From contig DATGMB010000014.1 of the NCBI GenBank assembly GCA_035293845.1, positions 1-11,371 of the forward strand: a stretch of DNA of 11,371 nucleotides, written 5' to 3'. The DNA comes from DATGMB01 sp035293845. GTDB lineage: Bacteria; Acidobacteriota; Terriglobia; Bryobacterales; Bryobacteraceae. Both the position numbers and the translations under genes were made by a program. A model generated the notes under the pieces. The model did not search any database. It saw only the letters and a program-made list of their open reading frames with translations, and was not told the origin of the DNA. Below, in pieces: positions 1 to 5,892 of the stretch (its first letter is position 1; each line of letters starts with the position of its first letter).

Positions 1-3000
1 GTGACGACGCTCGAGAACGTATACGCGCCCGACCAGATCGTGTACGGCCGCGGGCTGAACACGGTCAGGAAGCCGGCGATCTCCCATCCCCCCACCACCT
101 GATCGATGGCTCGCGGAACGTTCGAGAGCAGCTTCTTGTTCTTCCCGAACGGCAGTTCGTACGTCCACTGGCCCTGGATCGCGTGGCGCCGGTCGAAATC
201 CGAAAGCCCGTAATTGTCGTAGCGGTTGTGCAGGTCGAACGGCGTATCGCCCGCCGATTGCGCCGTGCCGCCGCTGACCACGGTCGAAGTCGGGTCGAAC
301 GAGCGCGTGTCCATCGATTTCGCGAGCGTATACGAGAACTGGAACGACGCGCCGTTCGAAAATGCGCGTTCGAGCCGCACCTCCATCCCGTTGTAGTGCG
401 AATAGTCGTTGGAATCGATCACGTACATTCCGCCCATGAACTGCGGATAGGGCACGAAGAAATACGGGCTCAGGCCCGCGAGTTCCGGCATGGTCTTGCC
501 GTTCTGAATACGGCTGCCGATCGCCTGGGCCAGGCCCGCCACCGAGTTCGTCGAGAGATTGCTCGCATACAGGCGCCGCACCAGATCGCTTCCCGTCTCG
601 CCCGCCTTCAGCCGCGAATCCTGCGCCAGCAACTGGTTCATCAGCGCGCTCTGCCCGCCGGCCTGCACGGTCTGGAACGCTTGCAGGAAGCCGTTGGTCT
701 GGATGTTCTGGCCGAAGTCGTTCAGGTTATAGGCGCCCAGCAGGTGGATGGCGTGCCGGCCGATGTAGTCCACTTCGAGCTTGGTCGCCCGCGCCACCTC
801 GAACTGGAAGCCGGCGCCGTACATATGCGTCTTCGGCGGCCGGTAGCCGCGGTCCATCACGTAGACGGCATTGGTCGTGTCTGCCGGCGGCGTCAGCAGC
901 GTATTCGGAGCCGATGGCGGGGCAAGCGTCGGCAGATTGGCGAGGCGGCCGCCGGCCGTGCCGAACGCCGTGTTCACCACCGTATACGTGCTGCCCGGCA
1001 GATTCTGGAAGATCTTCGAGGAAAGCAGGAACGTGTTGATGCGGTCGTCCGCCAGCCGGTAATTCGCGCGCAGCGACATCTTGCCCTTGCCGGTCGGGTC
1101 CCATGCCAGGCCGAGCGACGGCTGAACGCCCGAGTAGTAGCTGTTGTACAGCGATCCGCTCTGCCAGGTCAGCGAATCGCTCGGCGCGGTGCCGATGGCG
1201 ATCGGCTGGTTCGGCCTCTTGATCATGTTGGCCGCATCGGTCGGGGTCAGTTGGATCTCCCAGCGCAGGCCGTAATCCACCGTCAGGTTGCGGCTGACCT
1301 TCCAGTTATCCTCGGCGTAGAAATCCAGCTCGGGATAGCGGGCATCGAACTGGTACGTAGTTCCGGCGGGCTGCCAGGAGTTGGCGTCCTTGGCGACGAA
1401 GCCCTGGTAGATATCGCCGACCCGGCCGAGCAGGTTATTCACCATGCCCTGGGCCGTCCCCAGGTCATAAGTCGTATTGACGGTGGACGGAATATTCCAG
1501 GCCACGGGATCGACGGTGTTAACCGCCGTTGAGAAGTCGACGATCGGCGTCACGTCCCAGCTTCCCACCGAGCCGCGGTTATCCTGATGGCGCACGAGGC
1601 GGAGATTCGTCCCGGCCTTGAAATTGTGCGCGCCGCGGACGTGGCTCAGGTTGTCCACCGCCTGGTAGGTGGTGATGGTCCGCAGATTCCCGATCGCGTT
1701 GGTGAAGGGGAACGTGGTCTGCGAATACCAGGAGATATCGGGATAGGCGGCGGTGGCGCCGGGCGTCTCGAAGTTATAGACGTAATGCTGCTCGCCGGCC
1801 ACGACTTCGTTGGTGGTGCGCGCGGTCGGGCTGTAGCGCCAGTTGAAGGCCAGGTTGCGCGGGCTGCGGGTGGTCATGACGGTGCAGGGACCGCCGGGGA
1901 ACCGCGGCTGGCCGCCATTGACCTGATCGCAATTGGTATCCTCTTCCGCCATGTAGACGCGCGCGAAAAACGTTTGCTTCGGCGTCAGCACGTAGTCGAT
2001 TTTGAAGGCGCGGTCGATGTTGCGCTGGCCCTGCGGCGCGACGTAGGTGAACCCCGCGAGGTTCAGGCCGTCGCCGACGGTGAAGTTGTTCGGCAGCGGC
2101 ATGGCGTTGACCTGCTTCATGACGGACGGATCGAGGCCGCCGTGCTGCGGATCGTTGGCCACCAGATTGTAGCTGCCGATGTTCAACCCCGGCAGCGGAT
2201 TGCCAGCGGCGTCTACAGAGGCGTTGGCCACGCCGTACGGCAGATTGCGTCCGCCCTGCACGAAGCGGAAGATGCCCTGTCGCGCCGGCTGCGTATAGAC
2301 GGTGCTGGTGAAGGTGCCGGTCTCGTGCGTGCGCAGGTACTGCAGGTTGAAGAAGTAGAACAGCTTGTTCTTCCGGATCGGGCCGCCGATGCTGCCGCCG
2401 GGAATCTGCTGCACGAACTGCCGCTTGCCCACCAGGTCGGTATTGTTCTGCCATTCGTTGGCATTGAGCCGCGGCGTGCGATAGAAGAAGAACGCCGTGC
2501 CGTGCAGCTCGTTGCCGCCGGAGCGCGTAGTCATGGTGACCTGGCCGCCGCTGTTGCGCCCCCACTCCGCGGTGCCGTTGCCGGTCATGATCTGCACTTC
2601 GGAAAGCATGTCGGGATTGGTCTGGGCGGGCGACGTATTGGAACCGCCATAGCTCGCTTCGTTATCATCGAGGCCATCGAGCGTGTAATTCCAGGCGCGG
2701 TCGCGCGCCCCGTGGACGTAGATGCCGCCGCCAGCCATGTTGCCGTCCGTCGGCACCACGCCCGGTTGCGTATAGACCAGGTCCAGCGGGCTGCGCTCGC
2801 GCGTGCCCACGATCGGCAGGTCCTGCAGCACGCGCTGTTCGATGGTCGATCCGAAATTGCCGGAGGTGCTGGTCTGCACCAGCTCCGCCGCGCCCGAAAC
2901 CTCGACCGTCTCCGCGCTCGCCCCGACCTCCAACCGCGCGTTGACCGTGGTCGGCTCGCTGACGATGACATGGTTGTGGGTGGAGCTGAATTTCTTGAAG

Positions 3001-3242
3001 CCGCCCGCGGTGATGTCCACGCGGTAGTCCCCTACCTGCAGGGCTTCGAATACGTAGGTGCCGGCCTCGGTGGTGGTCGTCGTGAACGTGACGCCGGTGG
3101 CCTCGTTCGTCAACGTCACCTGGGCGCCGGGAATCACCGACCCCGTCGGGTCCGTCACCGTCCCCACCAGCCGCGACGTGGTCCCCTGGCCCCAGCTACC
3201 AACCGAAAACAGCAGCAGCAGCGCCACGCTCAGACAACACTT
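1..3242 (-). CDS. TonB-dependent-receptor-like (Oar-type) outer membrane protein, C-terminus beyond window
   Basis: About 1080 codons are open on the minus strand to the left edge. Seen: a hydrophobic signal segment (LLLLFSVGSWGQ, about residues 8-19); a carboxypeptidase-regulatory-like beta-sandwich (about 22-105: RLVGTVTDPTGSVIPGAQV, then TYVFEALQVGDYRVDI); a plug-like region (about 125-240) with VHGARDRAWNYTLDGLDDN and SGGQVTMTTRSGGNELHG; then a long barrel rich in aromatic strands, with FYAEDNWKVSRNLTVDYGLRWE and the near-terminal DRRHAIQGQWTYELPFGK. This order is typical of acidobacterial Oar-like proteins, thought to move or bind large substrates at the outer membrane; the substrate cannot be told. 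I see no TonB box. Probably over 100 residues are missing. The start is uncertain: the first in-frame start is GTG at 3242, directly after an in-frame TAA, and another GTG lies at 3227. The ATG at 3250 with the good ribosome binding site is in another frame. Two long plus-strand open frames over this gene are antisense shadows. Confidence 0.85.
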
Positions 3243-3250
3243 ACCCATAG
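3230..3250 (-). other. six-codon mini-ORF (MGKCVV) overlapping the receptor start
   Basis: An ATG at 3250 has the best ribosome binding site in the area but meets TGA after six codons. The stop is followed two bases later by an in-frame GTG (3227) of the receptor gene. Removing one GT from the short GTGTGT run at about 3239-3244 would fuse this ATG to the receptor frame and give a normal signal peptide (MGKCCLSVALLLLF). It may be a real leader peptide allowing reinitiation, a frameshifted true start, or an assembly error. The sequence alone cannot decide. Confidence 0.45.
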
Positions 3251-3255
3251 AGTTC

Positions 3256-3262
3256 ACCTCGA
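3256..3262 (-). promoter_or_regulatory. ribosome binding site GAGGTGA before the ATG at 3250
   Basis: GAGGTGA sits five bases before the ATG at 3250, which is ideal spacing. Its distance to the in-frame GTG at 3242 is 13 bases, which is too long for efficient use. This mismatch is the main reason to question the receptor start. Confidence 0.6.
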
Positions 3263-3301
3263 TGATTGTGATAACCGACCCTGCAAATCCAGATTGGGTT
3301 C

Positions 3302-3330
3302 AGTATGACGAATTTGTGACCGTCTGACAA
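3302..3330 (-). promoter_or_regulatory. putative sigma70-type promoter of the receptor gene
   Basis: TTGTCA (3330-3325) and CATACT (3307-3302) on the minus strand are 17 bases apart and match the -35 and -10 consensus at five and four of six positions. Transcription would begin near 3295, leaving a leader of about 45 bases before the GAGGTGA site. The 133-bp gap (3251-3383) also serves the divergent dehydrogenase gene. I see no clear operator or terminator in it. Confidence 0.45.
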
Positions 3331-3371
3331 GTTCGCCCGGCGCGCGCCTCCAATCCCCAGCGCCCGATCCC

Positions 3372-3377
3372 TACAAT
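3372..3377 (+). promoter_or_regulatory. -10-like box TACAAT directly before the dehydrogenase start
   Basis: TACAAT ends six bases before the ATG at 3384, so transcription would begin at or next to the start codon and the mRNA would be leaderless. There is no Shine-Dalgarno sequence before this ATG, which agrees. The -35 region at the expected distance (3349-3354, TCCAAT) is a poor match. Confidence 0.4.
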
Positions 3378-3383
3378 GGACTC

Positions 3384-4745
3384 ATGATCGCGTCCGTCAA
3401 CCCCGCTACCGGCGAAACCCTCCGCACGTTCCAGCCGCTCTCCGAATCGCAGATCGATCTCAAGCTCGCCGCCGCGGAAAAGGCCTGGCAGAGCTACCGC
3501 CGCACCGCGCCCGCCCAGCGCGCGCGCTGGCTCGCCGCCGCCGCGGAAATTCTGGAAAGCGAGCGCGACCGCCTGGGCCGCATCATGACACTCGAGATGG
3601 GAAAGCCCATTGCCGCCGCCCGCGCCGAAGCCGCCAAGTGCGCCACCGCCTGCCGTTACTACGCCGGGCACGGCGAGCGCCTGCTGGCCGATGAGCCGGT
3701 CGAAACCGGCGCGGGCGCGGCGTTCATCCGCTATCTCCCGATCGGGCCCGTGCTCGCCGTGATGCCGTGGAATTTCCCGTTCTGGCAGGTTTTCCGCTTC
3801 GCCGCGCCGGCGCTGATGGCGGGCAACGTGGGGCTGCTCAAGCACGCCTCGAATGTGCCGCAGTGCGCGCTCGAGATCGAGACCATTCTGCTCCGCGCCG
3901 GCTTCCCGGAAGGCACGTTTCAGACGCTGCTCATTCCCTCCGGCGAGGTCGCGCGCCTGCTCGATGACCCGCGCGTCAAGGCCGCTTCGCTCACCGGCAG
4001 CGAAGCCGCCGGCGCCGCGGTCGCCGCCCAGGCCGGCCGCCAGATCAAGAAAACCGTGCTCGAGCTCGGCGGCAGCGACCCCTTCGTCGTCATGCCGGGC
4101 GCCGATCTCGCCCGCGCCGCCCGCACCGCCGCCGAAGCCCGCTGCATCAACAACGGCCAGTCCTGCATCGCGGCCAAGCGCTTCATCGTGGATTCCCGCG
4201 TCGCTCCGGATTTCGAGAAGCTCTTTCTCGATGCGATGGAATCGCTGCGCGTCGGCGACCCGATGGATGAAGCCACGCAGGTCGGCCCGCTCGCCACGCC
4301 GCAGATCCTCGAAGATGTCGACCGCCAGGTGCGCCGCTCCGTTGAAATGGGCGCGCGCCTGCTCACCGGCGGCGAGCGCCTGGGCGGCCGCGGCAACTTC
4401 TACCGCCCCACCGTGCTCGCGGACATCCCGCCGGAGGCCCCGGCCGCGCGTGAGGAAGTCTTCGGCCCGGTCGCCGCTCTATGGCGCGCCGAAGGCATCG
4501 AGGACGCCATCCGCCTCGCCAACTCGACCGAGTTCGGCCTGGGCGCCGCCGCCTGGACCAACGATCCGGCCGAGCAGCAGCGGTTCATCGACGAGCTCGA
4601 AGCCGGCATGGTCTTCATCAACGGCATGGTGGCGAGCGATGCGCGCCTGCCCTTCGGCGGCGTGAAGCGCTCCGGCTACGGCCGCGAGCTGAGCGCGTAC
4701 GGCATCCGCGAATTCCAGAACATCAAGACCGTGCGCGTCGCCTGA
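3384..4745 (+). CDS. NAD(P)-dependent aldehyde dehydrogenase, GabD1-type succinate-semialdehyde dehydrogenase
   Basis: A cytoplasmic enzyme of 453 aa, full length for the short GabD1-type subfamily of aldehyde dehydrogenases, which oxidise succinate semialdehyde to succinate with NADP+ (GABA breakdown or a bypass of the TCA cycle). Visible residues: oxyanion Asn130 in MPWNFPFW, cofactor Lys153 in LLKHAS, general base Glu227 in LELGGSDPF, nucleophile Cys261 in NNGQSC, and the EVFGP and PFGGVKRSGYGREL motifs near the C-terminus. KHAS in place of the commoner KPA/S, and the phrase MAGNVGLLKHASNVPQCA, point to GabD1; in the cyanobacterial homologue, as I recall, the equivalent Ser favours NADP+. 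No gabT or other GABA gene is near, so the substrate is inferred from subfamily only. The gene stands alone, divergent from the receptor gene. Its last 23 bases overlap the convergent PEP-CTERM gene. Confidence 0.9.
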   Translation: MIASVNPATGETLRTFQPLSESQIDLKLAAAEKAWQSYRRTAPAQRARWLAAAAEILESERDRLGRIMTLEMGKPIAAARAEAAKCATACRYYAGHGERLLADEPVETGAGAAFIRYLPIGPVLAVMPWNFPFWQVFRFAAPALMAGNVGLLKHASNVPQCALEIETILLRAGFPEGTFQTLLIPSGEVARLLDDPRVKAASLTGSEAAGAAVAAQAGRQIKKTVLELGGSDPFVVMPGADLARAARTAAEARCINNGQSCIAAKRFIVDSRVAPDFEKLFLDAMESLRVGDPMDEATQVGPLATPQILEDVDRQVRRSVEMGARLLTGGERLGGRGNFYRPTVLADIPPEAPAAREEVFGPVAALWRAEGIEDAIRLANSTEFGLGAAAWTNDPAEQQRFIDELEAGMVFINGMVASDARLPFGGVKRSGYGRELSAYGIREFQNIKTVRVA

Positions 4746-5727
4746 AGCCGGCCGCCGCGGCGCAGATCCCGGCCAGCAGCATCATTCCCGCGCTCGCGGG
4801 CTCCGGGGTGGCGGCCACCGTGTAGTTGTAGCCCGATTGCGAAGTCAGTGTGAAGTTGGTCGTGGTGCTCGCCGGGTTATTCGGGTCCGCCACTACGCCA
4901 GCGCCGCCCCACGAAAGGCTCGGCGGGTCGAAAGCCGAGTTGTTCGCAGAGCCGCTCCCGATCTGCCCCGCCACTCCCCCCATGTAAATGCCGAATTCGA
5001 ACGGTACGCCGTAAGTGAACGGGAATACGAAATACACCGTGCGGTTGACCGTATAACTCGGCAGCGTGCTCGGGTCCGCGCCGTAATTCACCGCTCCGAA
5101 CCACAGCGCCTGATCGTCCCAACTGAAGGCGATGGCGCTGTTGCGCAGGTTGCCGCTGCCGCCGTTCTGTGAGACGAACAGGTTGTAGGATGCCGCGCCA
5201 CCGCCGTACGGCTGCAACACACTGTAATTCTCATAGGCGGTGATCCCCAACCGCGACAAACTCCCCGGTTGCGATGCCGTCAGCGTGGCATCGATATCGA
5301 CCGGCACCACCCACAGCCCGCCGCCGCTGCCGCCCGTGATGGTCATCTGGTCGTTCCAGCCCGCGTACGCCGCGACGCCGCCGAAGGGAATCCCCGCGGC
5401 ATCGACACTGCTCGCGTTGATCGAGAGAACGCCCGGCCCGCCGGCGGCGTTGGCGGTATTGTTCATGGCGTTGCCGTTATACGGCGTGGTGTTCGTGACG
5501 GAAACCAGGGGGCCGTAGCTCACGGCGCAATTCAGGTATTGGTCGCTCACGGGCAGGGGATCGCCCGGATTGGGCAGCGACCCGAAAAACTGGCTGCCTG
5601 CGCATACGCTCGCGAACCCGGAGCCGATGGGGACACTCGACTGTCCCACCGTGCCCGCGAAGGCCACACCCGTAGCCAGGGTCAGCAGCGGCAGCAGGAT
5701 GCCGCTGCGCCGGATTTGCTTACTCAA
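4723..5727 (-). CDS. secreted PEP-CTERM surface protein of unknown function
   Basis: A 334-aa protein starting at TTG, chosen because GGAGG lies five bases upstream and a signal peptide begins at once (SKQIRRSGILLPLLTLATGVAFA). The body is rich in Gly, Ser, Asn and aromatic residues, as in beta-rich extracellular proteins; I recognise no enzyme domain. The C-terminus is a classic PEP-CTERM sorting tail: ATPEPASAGMM with PEP at 308-310, a hydrophobic helix (about 312-328), then RRRARS. Such tails are processed by an exosortase, which places the protein at the cell surface or in exopolysaccharide; no exosortase gene is in this window. The codons for RRRARS and the stop lie inside the end of the dehydrogenase gene on the other strand. 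It diverges from the GH44 gene. A frame extending upstream to a TTG at 5784 adds 19 residues without a ribosome binding site and is less likely. Confidence 0.85.
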   Translation of the reverse strand: MSKQIRRSGILLPLLTLATGVAFAGTVGQSSVPIGSGFASVCAGSQFFGSLPNPGDPLPVSDQYLNCAVSYGPLVSVTNTTPYNGNAMNNTANAAGGPGVLSINASSVDAAGIPFGGVAAYAGWNDQMTITGGSGGGLWVVPVDIDATLTASQPGSLSRLGITAYENYSVLQPYGGGAASYNLFVSQNGGSGNLRNSAIAFSWDDQALWFGAVNYGADPSTLPSYTVNRTVYFVFPFTYGVPFEFGIYMGGVAGQIGSGSANNSAFDPPSLSWGGAGVVADPNNPASTTTNFTLTSQSGYNYTVAATPEPASAGMMLLAGICAAAAGFRRRARS

Positions 5728-5732
5728 GTTAT

Positions 5733-5737
5733 CCTCC
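5733..5737 (-). promoter_or_regulatory. ribosome binding site GGAGG deciding a TTG start
   Basis: GGAGG on the minus strand is followed after five bases by TTG (5727-5725), which opens directly into a positively charged signal peptide. No ATG or GTG in this frame fits better. Confidence 0.65.
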
Positions 5738-5775
5738 GAAGCCTGATGAGATTCGGCATCCGCACGCCGCCGGAC

Positions 5776-5814
5776 TTCAGGCAATGGCGAAATTGTAGCA
5801 TCGGAAGGCCTGAA
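5776..5814. repeat. inverted repeat TTCAGGC-N25-GCCTGAA in the divergent PEP-CTERM/GH44 region
   Basis: Perfect 7-bp arms at 5776-5782 and 5808-5814, centres 32 bp apart (about three helical turns). They flank the minus-strand -10-like TACAAT. A partial third copy, GCCTGA, lies at 5741-5746. The layout would suit a regulator binding two half-sites on one DNA face, but 7-bp arms can arise by chance. Confidence 0.35.
5792..5797 (-). promoter_or_regulatory. -10-like box TACAAT for the PEP-CTERM gene
   Basis: TACAAT on the minus strand matches the -10 consensus at five of six positions and would start transcription near 5785, about 57 bases before the TTG start. No good -35 element lies 15-18 bases upstream, so activation by a regulator would be needed if this is the promoter. 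Confidence 0.35.
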
Positions 5815-5855
5815 ACGATGTGGGAATATGGCGACCCTTTCTTCGTCTTATCCTC

Positions 5856-5884
5856 TTGGCTTTTGTTCCGCGGTGCGAGAGAAT
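5856..5884 (+). promoter_or_regulatory. weak putative promoter of the GH44 gene
   Basis: TTGGCT (5856-5861) and GAGAAT (5879-5884) are 17 bases apart, each matching the consensus at four of six positions. Transcription would begin within a few bases of the ATG at 5893, again suggesting a leaderless or nearly leaderless mRNA. The match is weak and the promoter may lie elsewhere in 5728-5892. Confidence 0.25.
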
Positions 5885-5892
5885 CGACGATC

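Noticed and set aside
183..3308. Two long plus-strand open frames (449 and 573 codons) covering most of the receptor region.
   Set aside because: They are exactly in codon register with the minus-strand receptor gene, have Arg/His/Ala/Val-rich translations without domains, and lack ribosome binding sites. The minus-strand product has clear domains over the whole length.
3853..4665. A 270-codon plus-strand open frame inside the aldehyde dehydrogenase, plus 158- and 75-codon minus-strand frames there.
   Set aside because: Ser/Pro/Arg/Ala shadows typical of high-GC coding DNA; the dehydrogenase frame has all catalytic motifs.
5269..5892. Upstream extension of the GH44 reading frame by about 208 codons.
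   Set aside because: It mostly runs antisense to the PEP-CTERM gene, is low-complexity and Arg/Ala-rich, and would bury the signal peptide inside the protein.
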